A DNA stretch of 64,000 nt from Claveliimonas acetigenes (lineage in GTDB: Bacteria; Bacillota; Clostridia; Lachnospirales; Lachnospiraceae), in contig NZ_JAOQJU010000010.1 in the NCBI RefSeq assembly GCF_025567385.1, forward strand, positions 37,106 through 101,105. Reading direction: 5' to 3'. Each line of letters opens with the position of its first letter. Within the stretch, counting starts at the first letter, position 1. The notes beneath the pieces were generated by a model that saw nothing but the letters and a program-made list of their open reading frames with translations, made no database searches and was not told where the DNA came from. Shown here piece by piece: positions 52,804 through 60,750 of the stretch. A program made the position numbers and the translations under genes.

Positions 52804-52998
52804 TTAGATTTCTCTCTGTGCTTTTTCTGCACTATACGTTTCTTTAGTGGCTCCGCATCGTGTAAATTCTTTATAGATCGTATCTCTATGAACGCCGATC
52901 TCATTGGCTATATCAGCCACTTTTTTTCCAGCCTTGCTCATTCTCTCAATAATCACTCTGTCCTCATACCGGAGTCTCTTTGTCTTTTTTCTTGCCAC
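52804..52998 (-). CDS. IS30-type helix-turn-helix protein, about 64 aa
   Basis: Start taken at GTG 52998 (GGAAAGGA upstream). VIIERMSKAGKKVADIANEI GVHRDTIYKEFTRCG matches the N-terminal HTH of the IS30-type transposase at the other end of the prophage (NAGHKVVEIAEIL-VHRSTIYNELKRG). No catalytic domain follows. It is the first gene of the rightmost early operon and may bind the same DNA sites as the transposase. A start at 53052 would run through a hairpin and is less likely. Confidence 0.7.
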   Translation of the reverse strand: MARKKTKRLRYEDRVIIERMSKAGKKVADIANEIGVHRDTIYKEFTRCGATKETYSAEKAQREI

Positions 52999-53029
52999 TA
53001 TGTTCACATCCTTTCCGAAAATAAAATAA

Positions 53030-53071
53030 GCGTGCAAGAGCTTGTTTTTCACTCTTGCACGCTTTCTTTTT
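53030..53071. terminator. 11-bp perfect hairpin upstream of early operon
   Basis: GCGTGCAAGAG (53030-53040) and CTCTTGCACGC (53052-53062), T-rich on both sides. It could be a bidirectional terminator insulating the prophage end or an attenuator of the early operon. Confidence 0.75.
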
Positions 53072-53085
53072 CTCGCCGTAAATAA

Positions 53086-53121
53086 AAAAAGAAATCCGGC
53101 AAGAGATTTTTCTATCTCTTG
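53086..53121 (-). terminator. terminator for outer-element operon at the prophage boundary
   Basis: CAAGAGAT (53100-53107) and ATCTCTTG (53114-53121), followed on the minus strand by a T7 run about nine bases away. It would stop transcripts entering the prophage from the XRE operon. Confidence 0.6.
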
Positions 53122-53145
53122 TCGAATTTCATTCTACAATTTATC

Positions 53146-53161
53146 TGATTTCTGGTATTTT
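53146..53161. repeat. right 16-bp direct repeat flanking the prophage (attR or target duplication)
   Basis: TGATTTCTGGTATTTT, identical to 10146-10161. TTGTCGAA at 53119-53126 is the inverted partner of the left TTCGACAA. Confidence 0.6.
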
Positions 53162-53227
53162 TTGTCTATTTTTCTGCCCCCGTGATGCTTTATTGATATT
53201 ACATTCCTCTATCAAATGCCGCCGATA

Positions 53228-53413
53228 TTAATTCGCTGCTACATCAGATACCATCTTACGCATACTTATAACAGCAAAAACGGCCAGGGCAGATGGATTC
53301 CATAAGGCCAATAAGTCCCGCGTCCATCCTGCTCCGGCCGTGCTCATAATTGACAAAACTCGTGCAGTCCATATCTTTCGCTTTCTTTGCAGTTCCTTAT
53401 CCTGCGTTGCCAT
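53228..53413 (-). CDS. small hypothetical protein, 61 aa
   Basis: MATQDKELQRKRKIWTARVL with a hydrophobic C-terminal stretch (LWNPSALAVFAVISM). It follows the 67-aa gene by 7 nt. It probably belongs to the XRE operon of the outer element. No family recognised. Confidence 0.5.
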   Translation of the reverse strand: MATQDKELQRKRKIWTARVLSIMSTAGAGWTRDLLALWNPSALAVFAVISMRKMVSDVAAN

Positions 53414-53420
53414 CCTGGTC

Positions 53421-53624
53421 CTATTTCAAAGAACTCTCTGACTGTGGGAAATATATGATTTCTTTCACTTTTCTTCCAGAAACGCATTCTACTAATTGTT
53501 CCACGGTAAGGTCATCCTGCTTTTTCCCTGCTTTGTAATGGAGCCCATAGCCGCCCCTTATCGTGATCCGCTCCCCAAGGGTCGCACCATTTGGCGACTT
53601 TGCCATGTTGCTCTTGTAATTCAT
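53421..53624 (-). CDS. small hypothetical protein, 67 aa
   Basis: MNYKSNMAKSPNGATLGERI, then DLTVEQLVECVSGRKVKEII. It is preceded by AAGGAGGGCATCGG and follows the XRE repressor by 12 nt. No known motif. Possibly an anti-repressor-like or regulatory protein by position only. Confidence 0.55.
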   Translation of the reverse strand: MNYKSNMAKSPNGATLGERITIRGGYGLHYKAGKKQDDLTVEQLVECVSGRKVKEIIYFPQSESSLK

Positions 53625-53636
53625 CCGATGCCCTCC

Positions 53637-54500
53637 TTAAATTAAGCCCATGAATTCATCTATAAAACTCTTTGCATCGGCATCCAGCTTTATATCATAG
53701 GCATGATTGCTTGCACTGTTATACAGACCAATGATATCCTCTCTGATGGAAGATGCGTTATTAAATGTATTACAGAGAGGTATCAGTTTCCAGTAAAAAA
53801 TGGGCTCACCCATGTTTCCGCATAATACATCCGGGGAATCATCCACTACATATTTTCTCATATACACGTCATAAAATGTATCTTCGATATTTCCATGATC
53901 GGTACCAAAACTAATGCCCATGGAGAAAATATAAAGTTCTGTTTCCTCATTCAATTTTGCGACAAATCCCGGTCCATCCAGCCATACATACTCCAGCGGG
54001 GCTGCCGAAGACCAGATTCTATTTTTTTTCACGCGCCGGTATGTGTAGTTGTCCTCACTAAACGTATTCTCTTCAATAATCGGGAGATCGTTCCCATTGT
54101 CCACATGTTCTGTCTTTCCACACTCCTTTACTATGAACAATTCACCGTCTCCTCCGGCCATAATCTGGTTCACATATTTCGTGGTAATCGGTTCCCAGCA
54201 AAGTTCCGCTGATTCAGTACGGACCATCAGCTTATTGATAAACCCCTGCATATACCGGAGATTATCTGCCGTTTTTGCTGCGTTGCCATCCATAAGGAAG
54301 TCCACGCTGACTCCCAGATATTTTGCTACCTTCCATATTAAATCTGCCGATGTCGCGGCTCCATTCCCTTTTTTGGTCAGGCGCGAGATATATCCGGGAG
54401 ATACTCCGATATCACTTTCCATCTCTCCAATCTTTATATTTTTCTGCTGAATAATGCTGTTTATATTGTCCATCAATCTCTGAATATCGAATTCTTCCAT
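53637..54500 (-). CDS. XRE-family repressor with C-terminal effector-like domain, 287 aa
   Basis: The N-terminal HTH (residues 5-70) has INSIIQQKNIKIGEMESDIG VSPGYISRLTKKGNG and KVAKYLGVSVDFLMDG. The remaining 200 residues are an uncharacterised mixed domain (VWLDGPGFVAKLNEETELYI). The promoter region at 54515-54630 holds five TTGAATT boxes and a 16-bp palindrome, suggesting autoregulation. It is the likely master repressor of the outer element. Confidence 0.8.
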   Translation of the reverse strand: MEEFDIQRLMDNINSIIQQKNIKIGEMESDIGVSPGYISRLTKKGNGAATSADLIWKVAKYLGVSVDFLMDGNAAKTADNLRYMQGFINKLMVRTESAELCWEPITTKYVNQIMAGGDGELFIVKECGKTEHVDNGNDLPIIEENTFSEDNYTYRRVKKNRIWSSAAPLEYVWLDGPGFVAKLNEETELYIFSMGISFGTDHGNIEDTFYDVYMRKYVVDDSPDVLCGNMGEPIFYWKLIPLCNTFNNASSIREDIIGLYNSASNHAYDIKLDADAKSFIDEFMGLI

Positions 54501-54514
54501 TGAACTATCCTCCT

Positions 54515-54630
54515 TTTATTTGAATTACTTATATCATATTTTGAATTATAAGTCAATATATTTTTTGTATTTGAATTCAAATATTTTCAATCATTCTTTG
54601 TTCTTGAATTTTAGTATTTTTATTGAATTA
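54515..54630. promoter_or_regulatory. operator cluster of TTGAATT boxes
   Basis: TTGAAT occurs about five times with roughly regular spacing. One forms the palindrome TATTTGAATTCAAATA (about 54568-54583). It lies between the divergent XRE repressor and the plus-strand 130-aa gene. Confidence 0.6.
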
Positions 54631-54786
54631 TATTTCACATTATGTTTTTTCGGGCGGGAATCAATTTTCTGTGTCTCCCGCTGGCAGCCATCCTGCCCCG
54701 TTTTATGATACACAAAACGGCTATTCATTTTACTGCCGCCGTGGTATACTTCTTAGTAAAAATAGAAACTGAAAGGAAGTACCCGC

Positions 54787-55179
54787 ATGAAATACATAAT
54801 CTACCGTTTCCCAGATGTCCTTGAATTTGACGATGATGATATACACAGCGGCACCCGTAAGGAAAAATGCTGCGACCCGCACCTAAAAGCTGGCATCTCT
54901 TATCCTGTCCGCCCGGAACTGGCTGCCATTGAATACGGTTCCAATATCTACAACGCTGCCGACAGCCTTATCCGTGCCGTCATTGACGAGCTTTCCGGTA
55001 TGGAAGAATTTTCCCGGTGTACCTGCGACTGCTATCCCCCCGACCAGCCGCATGTATTAAAATACATGAGCGACATGGATTTCGACTATGAAATGCACGG
55101 CGTCGTATATGACTACAGCAAGACGGAAAACACTATCATATATTTCGGTGTAAAAGAAGTGGATGAAAATCAATCCTGA
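54787..55179 (+). CDS. hypothetical protein, 130 aa
   Basis: MKYIIYRFPDVLEFDDDDIH, then CCDPHLKAGISYPVRPELAA and CTCDCYPPDQPHVLKYMSD. Cys-rich and acidic. It is followed by the metalloprotease-like gene with which it probably forms an operon (GAAAGGAAG ribosome site). No family recognised. Confidence 0.6.
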   Translation: MKYIIYRFPDVLEFDDDDIHSGTRKEKCCDPHLKAGISYPVRPELAAIEYGSNIYNAADSLIRAVIDELSGMEEFSRCTCDCYPPDQPHVLKYMSDMDFDYEMHGVVYDYSKTENTIIYFGVKEVDENQS

Positions 55180-55216
55180 CCAAACACCGATCACCTTCAC
55201 ATAAAGGAGCACTGCC

Positions 55217-56170
55217 ATGGTTACGCAGAAACAGATAAAAGCATGGATACCGGAAGCACTGGCAATCTTCCAAAGATTTATGCCGCCTTTTCCCGGCATG
55301 GACACAATACCTATCCCGGAAATCCATATCGTCAGTGACAAGACCGTATTCCCTACCCGGAAAATGCTCGTTGCAAAATTACGTTCCCGCCAGACGGATA
55401 TTGACGAGGATCATTACACGTCCATCATGGAGATGATCCATGGGGATCTTGGGGATGCCATCCTTATCTGGCAAAAATACATACCTGATCCGCAAAAGAT
55501 ACCTCTTGCGGATGATTATTTCTGCCACTATCTCTGGCATGAACTGGGTCACTATTATGCCATCCACAATGAATGTCGTTCTGACGACCTGCACCGCTTC
55601 AATAATCCGGGTCTTGCAGCAGAACGGGCAAAGCAGGAAGGCTACTGGATGTGGTCAGAATTCATTGCAGAGGCTATCGCGTTATATGTAGAAGAACAGC
55701 ACTGCAGGATCGACAACAAGGAGTTTTATCACCCGGAGCTTTTAAAGTGGGAGCCAAACGAATGGGGATACCTTGTAGAGAAGCTGCTGAACTTTCTGGA
55801 AATGGCCTTCTGCTATTATCCGTCAACTATTGATGAAGCCGGACTTGCCATGTACTTTGCCACACTCCTGATGGACGATGCGACCAAACGGTATGTAAAG
55901 GCCGCCAGCGAAGGAAAGCTGCGTGTATATGATAAAAGCACCGGCCGCAGCCGTTCTGCGGAACCGGGCAGTATTGAAGCCACCTGCATTTCTGACCAGG
56001 CGGAAGCATTTCAGGACACCCTGTGGCAGATGAAGCGGCTGCTGGAAATACAGCTTCGTAAGGAGAGTTTTTGGGAGATCAATGCCCAATGGCTTGAGGA
56101 ACTCGGCCAGCATGTCATAGACCTCATGAATGAGAAAATTGCCTTGTTGGCATCCATGTCCATAGATTAA
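55217..56170 (+). CDS. predicted zinc metalloprotease-like protein, 317 aa
   Basis: HELGH at residues 108-112 is a gluzincin-type HExxH zinc motif. About 40 residues later SEFIAEAIALYVEE supplies a Glu (148 or 152) as likely third ligand. There is no signal peptide or membrane segment, so it is cytoplasmic. The family is not one I can name. It could act on a host or regulatory protein. It lies in an operon with the 130-aa protein, ahead of a strong terminator. Confidence 0.6.
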   Translation: MVTQKQIKAWIPEALAIFQRFMPPFPGMDTIPIPEIHIVSDKTVFPTRKMLVAKLRSRQTDIDEDHYTSIMEMIHGDLGDAILIWQKYIPDPQKIPLADDYFCHYLWHELGHYYAIHNECRSDDLHRFNNPGLAAERAKQEGYWMWSEFIAEAIALYVEEQHCRIDNKEFYHPELLKWEPNEWGYLVEKLLNFLEMAFCYYPSTIDEAGLAMYFATLLMDDATKRYVKAASEGKLRVYDKSTGRSRSAEPGSIEATCISDQAEAFQDTLWQMKRLLEIQLRKESFWEINAQWLEELGQHVIDLMNEKIALLASMSID

Positions 56171-56208
56171 TTCGGACACAATAAACCATCAACCGTTTTC
56201 TTACTTTG

Positions 56209-56253
56209 CGCCCGACAAAGCACCATCCTATGTGCATCTAACTTTGTCGGGCG
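56209..56253. terminator. bidirectional terminator between convergent genes
   Basis: Perfect 12-bp stem CGCCCGACAAAG (56209-56220) / CTTTGTCGGGCG (56242-56253), between the metalloprotease-like gene and the DUF3825-like gene. Confidence 0.85.
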
Positions 56254-56278
56254 TCTCTCTATCTTTATTCTCTTATCC

Positions 56279-57088
56279 TTACTTCACCAGTTCTGTCAGC
56301 CACGGGACCAGCGGCCTTGCGACCACCCTGGCGTTTAGGTAAGCCATCTCCAGAGTCAGGCAGGTGTGTCCCATGTAATAACCGTCCATCACTTCCAACG
56401 TCATCACGAGATCCGGCTTTTTCATGTTCGTCAGGTAAACCGGGAGAAGATACTGTATCTTCCCTTGGTATCCCTGCGGCACTACAAGCCCCGGTTCCAC
56501 CACGGCCCGCCGCCTGCCAAGCTCCACCGCTGTTTCAAACAAAAGCGGCAGGTTCTTCGCCTTGCGGATCTTCGCCGGAATCCTCTCCAGATTTTCTGTA
56601 TCCCCTAAGATGTGTTCTACGTTTACCCTGATCGGCCAGTCCGGATTAAATCCTGCACCCCGTTTCGCTGTGTAGTAGGAAGGTTTATGCGGCAGAGGCT
56701 GTATGTATCTCAGCCACGGTGACAGTTCGTCACAGAATCCCCGGAAATACCATTCCAGCATGGAATCCTTCTTGTGGTTCCGGTCGAAGAAAGCGTAAAT
56801 CCCTTTATACCGGCTATTATATAGCCCGGTATGGAAACAGGCCCTCTCGTTCTCCACATGGAAAAACTGTGCTCCTTTTCTGTCATCTTCTGCTGAATTG
56901 AACTCAATGCATTGTTTGCGAAAAATCATATGTATATAGCGTTCCAGAATAGGTGTGTCCTGGTTCTTCGTCACATTGGCTGGTTTCTTGAACCGCCACG
57001 GCTCCGGGAGAGCTACCCTTGATAACTCGTCCAACTGTCCATACCAGTCCGGTACATAAGCAAAATCAAATAAATCTGTCGTCAACAT
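56279..57088 (-). CDS. DUF3825-like protein, 269 aa
   Basis: Start at 57088 (MLTTDLFDFAYVPDWYGQLD) behind GGAGGGGACTTAG. It has ALPEPWRFKKPA, ACFHTGLYNSRYKGIYAFF, and a C-terminal signature IQYLLPVYLTNMKKPDLVMT with CLTLEMAYLNARVVARPLV. This fits DUF3825, found in bacterial mobile elements, of unknown function. It overlaps the HTH gene upstream by 23 nt. Confidence 0.65.
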   Translation of the reverse strand: MLTTDLFDFAYVPDWYGQLDELSRVALPEPWRFKKPANVTKNQDTPILERYIHMIFRKQCIEFNSAEDDRKGAQFFHVENERACFHTGLYNSRYKGIYAFFDRNHKKDSMLEWYFRGFCDELSPWLRYIQPLPHKPSYYTAKRGAGFNPDWPIRVNVEHILGDTENLERIPAKIRKAKNLPLLFETAVELGRRRAVVEPGLVVPQGYQGKIQYLLPVYLTNMKKPDLVMTLEVMDGYYMGHTCLTLEMAYLNARVVARPLVPWLTELVK

Positions 57089-57315
57089 TTCTAAGTCCCC
57101 TCCACTTCGGTATCGCATCAACCAGTTTCATCTGAATCCGTGTCTTTAAATCGCCGTCAACATACTGGTACTCATTGCCCTGCGCGTCCTCGGCCTTCAC
57201 TGTCGCTAATGTGTTGATATAATCATCGTAGTAAATTAGAATTTGATCGAGAGCCTCCCGGTCGCCATTTACAGCGGCGCAGATCAGCTCATATGTAAGT
57301 TCATTTTCTTTCATA
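57066..57315 (-). CDS. Tn916-type helix-turn-helix protein, 82 aa
   Basis: MKENELTYELICAAVNGDRE, ALDQILIYYDDYINTLATV and ending with KTRIQMKLVDAIPKW. This is the small HTH regulator found beside the sigma-like protein in Tn916-family conjugative elements. An in-frame ATG at 57330 is also possible. It overlaps the sigma pseudogene. Confidence 0.82.
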
Positions 57316-57734
57316 ATGGTTCCTTTCATGATAGTTTCGTATGGCAGCAAATGCTTTCTGCCGCCAGTTGTAAATTGTCCTTGGCGTAACAGCAAACTGT
57401 GCAGCTATCTCAATATCCGTGTACCCGTACCAGAAATCCAAAATCAACACCTCCCTTTGTGTTTCCGATAATTTCAGCATGGCATTGTAAAGCCATTCGC
57501 TGGTAATCACACAGATGTGGGATTTCCCCTGCAGGACCAGATGCTCAGACGGATAGACGTCTCCTGCACCTGTGTTTCAAACAGATACTGCATCTTCTCT
57601 GTCGCCGTCTGTTCTTATTCTCTTCTTCTTTTTTCTTCATCCACTGCATTCCTGCACTCGTTCTTCATCACAGTCTTGGCAAAACTATCAAATATAGCAA
57701 TGATGCAGTCCTTGTCTTTTAAGGGAGCCGACAT
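57301..57734 (-). pseudogene. Tn916-type sigma-70-like regulator, broken by a stop and a frameshift
   Basis: ATG 57734 opens SAPLKDKDCIIAIFDSFAKT, which hits TAA after 39 codons (ahead of EQTATEKMQYLFETQVQE, same frame). The conserved continuation YPSEHLVLQGKSHICVITSE, with region 4 LSETQREVLILDFWYGYTDI and RTIYNWRQKAFAAIRNY, is in another frame. So one nonsense and one frameshift separate the N- and C-terminal halves. A 69-aa C-terminal HTH fragment could still be made from 57510. Loss of this regulator suggests the element is decaying. Confidence 0.75.
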
Positions 57735-57780
57735 GATCGTTCCCCCTTTCTTATGCAGTTTTGAGTGGTCCTTATCGCCT

Positions 57781-58025
57781 CCTTTGAACTACTAAGACGA
57801 ATCTGCCCATACAAAACCGGAAAAGTTTTTCAAAATGTCTAAAAAATTTTTTCTGGATGGCAAAATCGTCTTTTTGTCCCCTTTAACTACTAAGACAGAT
57901 CTGCCCATGCAAAACCGGAAAGGTTTTTCAAAATTTTTTCAAAAAATTTTTCCGGGCAGTAGAAATGCCCCTTTTTCCCCTTTAAATAACTAAAACAATT
58001 CAGCTTTCCAAAATCGGAAATGAAA
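57781..58025. repeat. 99-bp tandem repeat, about 2.5 copies
   Basis: Units begin at 57781, 57880 and 57979, each with a CCTTTxAACTACTAAGAC-like start, CTGCCCAT and AAAACCGGAAA blocks. The third is partial and degenerate. It lies directly upstream of the sigma pseudogene, so it may be regulatory. Confidence 0.8.
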
Positions 58026-58331
58026 ACGGAAATTTTTCACAGACTATATTTTCAATAGAGGCACATAGCAGACACGGAGGGCCTCTGCTCCAATAGAAAT
58101 CGTGGAATATCGTCAGAAATCGACAAAGAAAAGCGCCAGGGAGCTTCTGCTGCTTCCTGACGTGATAGTTCCAGATATGGTAGTAATATGCGATATGGGT
58201 ATTATTGTAGGTATCAGATACGCAATATAATACCTGTCCACAGGTATAAGACTCCGCATCAAATGCTAAGATTTTTTTAATGCTTCACCCGGCCGGAGCC
58301 TGTACCCTTTTATAAAAATAATGCCACCCAT
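58000..58331 (-). pseudogene. small gene with a frameshift in an A7 run
   Basis: ATG 58331 has an excellent ribosome site (GTAAGGAGGAAACC) and encodes MGGIIFIKGYRLRPGEALKK, then stops. One extra base in the run at 58272-58278 would continue in the open frame LAFDAESYTCGQVLYCVSDT and YYYHIWNYHVRKQQKLPG to a stop at 58000. The family is unknown. It could be a true mutation or a sequencing error. Confidence 0.5.
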
Positions 58332-58491
58332 GGTTTCCTCCTTACGGCAAACCACAGATAGCAAACACGAATAAGCCCTGCTGCGGGAAGCCGTTTTTTT
58401 TATTGGCTCCCCGACAGGACCTTTACATATTTATGGACAATATGGTTTTTCTGTTTTTCATTTTCGGTATTATCATACATACTTATCGGTA

Positions 58492-58519
58492 CGATTAGGG
58501 AATATGAAACCCCTAATCG
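58492..58519. promoter_or_regulatory. operator dyad upstream of XRE gene
   Basis: CGATTAGGG and CCCTAATCG separated by 10 nt (the flanking bases CGGTA/GGCACG are also related). It lies 30 nt upstream of the ATG of the XRE gene, so probably its own operator. Confidence 0.6.
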
Positions 58520-58550
58520 GCACGATAGAATATATGTGAGGTGAACGATT

Positions 58551-58916
58551 ATGCCGAAAGACACAGAAACACATTTAAGTAACTGCATCCGCACTGCACG
58601 GCAGGCATGTGGTCTTACCCAACAGGAACTGGCAGACCAATGCCATGTAGCCGTTAAAACCATACAGAAGATTGAGAATGGTTCCATGAATCCTTCCTTT
58701 GAAATCCTCTGCCCTATTGTGAGGCGGTTAGGAATTTCAGGCGATGTCCTGTTCCACCCGGAACTTTCCGATGAAGATTTAGATGTAAAGCATCTTATCG
58801 GGAAATTCCAGGTATGTCATCCGAAGGAACGGAAATTCATGCTGAATACCGTAAACTGTATGGCCGAGCAGTTTCTCGCCCAGCACAGCGAGTCCGATGC
58901 GGAAAAATCTGAGTGA
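58551..58916 (+). CDS. XRE-family transcriptional regulator, 121 aa
   Basis: HTH at residues 10-65: CIRTARQACGLTQQELADQC HVAVKTIQKIENGSMNPSF. The C-terminus has HPKERKFMLNTVNCMAEQFL. Such regulators are common in Lachnospiraceae conjugative elements. A perfect dyad lies in its promoter and a terminator follows. Confidence 0.85.
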   Translation: MPKDTETHLSNCIRTARQACGLTQQELADQCHVAVKTIQKIENGSMNPSFEILCPIVRRLGISGDVLFHPELSDEDLDVKHLIGKFQVCHPKERKFMLNTVNCMAEQFLAQHSESDAEKSE

Positions 58917-58956
58917 AACCAGTAGGACAAGAATTTCTTGTTGCTGCTGGTTTTTC
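58917..58956 (+). terminator. terminator of XRE gene
   Basis: AACCAG...CTGGTT outer stem with inner GACAAGAA/TTTCTTGT pairing, followed by TTTCT. Confidence 0.75.
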
Positions 58957-59062
58957 TCGTTATCTGCCATTATAAAACACCGACTTATGAACGAGTTATG
59001 GATGAGTTATGAACGGTATAATATTTTAAAAATCGTTCGACAGGATACGACAAAAACAAACG

Positions 59063-59105
59063 GAGCCGATAACCTGAGAGTAATCTCTCAATAGGTTATC
59101 GGCTC
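59063..59105. terminator. 13-bp hairpin terminator
   Basis: GAGCCGATAACCT (59063-59075) with its exact complement AGGTTATCGGCTC (59093-59105). It overlaps the end of the KTR gene. Part of the right arm (AGGTTATCGGCTCTGCGT) recurs at about 59382-59399. Confidence 0.8.
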
Positions 59106-59284
59106 TGCGTCTTAGCGTCTGGCTCTTTGATAACAATCACATTCATTTTTCGTACATTGATTAGCGTTTCCTGTTTGCATTTCGGGCAATACAGCGGGAA
59201 ATTTTCAAGTACCGTATCCTGCTGTATCTTTAACCTCGTCTTATTGCCACATGACGGGCATAATATCCACTCTTTAAGCTGCAT
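59096..59284 (-). CDS. cysteine-rich KTR-type zinc protein, 62 aa
   Basis: MQLKEWILCPSCGNKTRLKI, then FPLYCPKCKQETLINV. Two CPxC pairs and the NKTR motif identify the small cysteine-rich KTR family, frequent at cargo boundaries of clostridial conjugative elements. It probably binds zinc. The role is unknown. Confidence 0.85.
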   Translation of the reverse strand: MQLKEWILCPSCGNKTRLKIQQDTVLENFPLYCPKCKQETLINVRKMNVIVIKEPDAKTQSR

Positions 59285-59424
59285 AACATCCCATCCATCC
59301 CATCCTACAGTTCATCTTGCACATTGAATCATAAGCCCATTAAAATGGCGGAGCCAACAATCTGGCAATCAAAGGTTATCGGCTCTGCGTTGCCCTTTCT
59401 TGATCGCATAATTTTTTTCTTTCA

Positions 59425-60732
59425 CTAGCGCAGGCTACTTACACCAATAATAACCGCAGCTATACTGGCAATAATGTGACTCACTAAAACCGCAAACCAG
59501 ATTCCATCCAATCCAAATCCAAAATAAGAAAGCAAATATGCCAAAGGCATACGGACGATAATGTAATAAAAAATCATTAACAACATACTCTTGGATGGCT
59601 TTCCTAAACCATTCATAAGACCCAAATGGCAGTTTGTAACAGTATTCAATACATAGCCAATTCCTACAATAAGAAAATAGGTTCGTACAATAGCGGCTAC
59701 ATCAGAGCTTCTTACAAACAATCCGGATAACTGTTTAGAAAACATAACTACCAGAATAGATAAGATAACCAACAATCCTCCCCCATACCTTAAAGCACAT
59801 TTCAGATAATCCTTTGCCCTGTCAATACGTTTTGCTCCGGCACACTGCCCCACAATGGTCGTCAATACCATATTCAACGCCATGGCGGGGTAAAATAGAA
59901 TTGTCTCCAGTTTACCGGTAATGCCATAGGCGGCGATTGCATTAATACTATATAAACTGACAAGAGCGGTTAAAAAAGTAGTGCTTACAGCTGGAATGCT
60001 CTGCTGGATCACTGATGGAATTGCCTTCTGGATCAAAGGCAAAATATCAGATCTTTCAAAGCAGGAAATACGGAACGCAAATAGTTTTTTTTGTTTCAAA
60101 TAGACAATCATAAAAATGAGACAAATTCCTTGTGAGAGAAGTGTTGCAATAGCAGCTCCATGGAATCCGATAAGTTGAATAAAAATTGGATCAAGAATAG
60201 CGTTCAAAACCGTTGATACCAACATGGCAATCGCCTGAAACATGGAATCACCAAAGCTTCGTAAAACTGCAGTAAAATACAAATATAGATATACTGCAAG
60301 GTAACCAACCACATAAATTGCTAAATATCCATATGCCATATCATAGGTTTCTGTTGGGGTGTTTAATGCTCTTAGGATCGCAGGCAGAGTGATTTCCAGC
60401 CCGGCAGTTACAAGCAGAGAAAAAATAACTGACACAATAAAGGACGTAGCAACTAAACTTTCTACCCGCATTTTATCTCTCGCTCCGATTGCATGTGAAA
60501 GCAGAATGGAAATACCGTTTGTTGATCCCATAGCAACAGAGGTTAAGATCAGAACAATAGAGGTCGAATTAGTAAGTGCCGCATATGCTGTCTCACCCAA
60601 TAAATTACCAATCCAAAGACTATCAACAAGGTTATACATCATGTTCAAAAACATAGCCGCAATCATAGGCATAGACATAGCAAATAAGCAACGTTTAGTG
60701 TTTCCACCGATAAAATCAACATTATTTGACAT
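59425..60732 (-). CDS. MATE-family efflux transporter, 435 aa
   Basis: Start at 60732 (MSNNVDFIGG) behind AAAGGAGG. Twelve hydrophobic segments in two halves, with family features such as PMIAAMFLNMMYNLVDSLWI and the second-half LYSINAIAAYGITGKLET. It would export drugs or cations by Na+ or H+ antiport. The 8-bp-arm palindrome TGAATGAATTTCATTCA at 60751-60767 in its promoter links it to the adjacent TetR regulator. Confidence 0.9.
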   Translation of the reverse strand: MSNNVDFIGGNTKRCLFAMSMPMIAAMFLNMMYNLVDSLWIGNLLGETAYAALTNSTSIVLILTSVAMGSTNGISILLSHAIGARDKMRVESLVATSFIVSVIFSLLVTAGLEITLPAILRALNTPTETYDMAYGYLAIYVVGYLAVYLYLYFTAVLRSFGDSMFQAIAMLVSTVLNAILDPIFIQLIGFHGAAIATLLSQGICLIFMIVYLKQKKLFAFRISCFERSDILPLIQKAIPSVIQQSIPAVSTTFLTALVSLYSINAIAAYGITGKLETILFYPAMALNMVLTTIVGQCAGAKRIDRAKDYLKCALRYGGGLLVILSILVVMFSKQLSGLFVRSSDVAAIVRTYFLIVGIGYVLNTVTNCHLGLMNGLGKPSKSMLLMIFYYIIVRMPLAYLLSYFGFGLDGIWFAVLVSHIIASIAAVIIGVSSLR

Positions 60733-60750
60733 ATTTACTCCTCCTTTTAA

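Noticed and set aside
57781..58025. CRISPR array
   Set aside because: The period is 99 bp and the whole unit is repeated. There are no short identical repeats with unique spacers and no cas genes.
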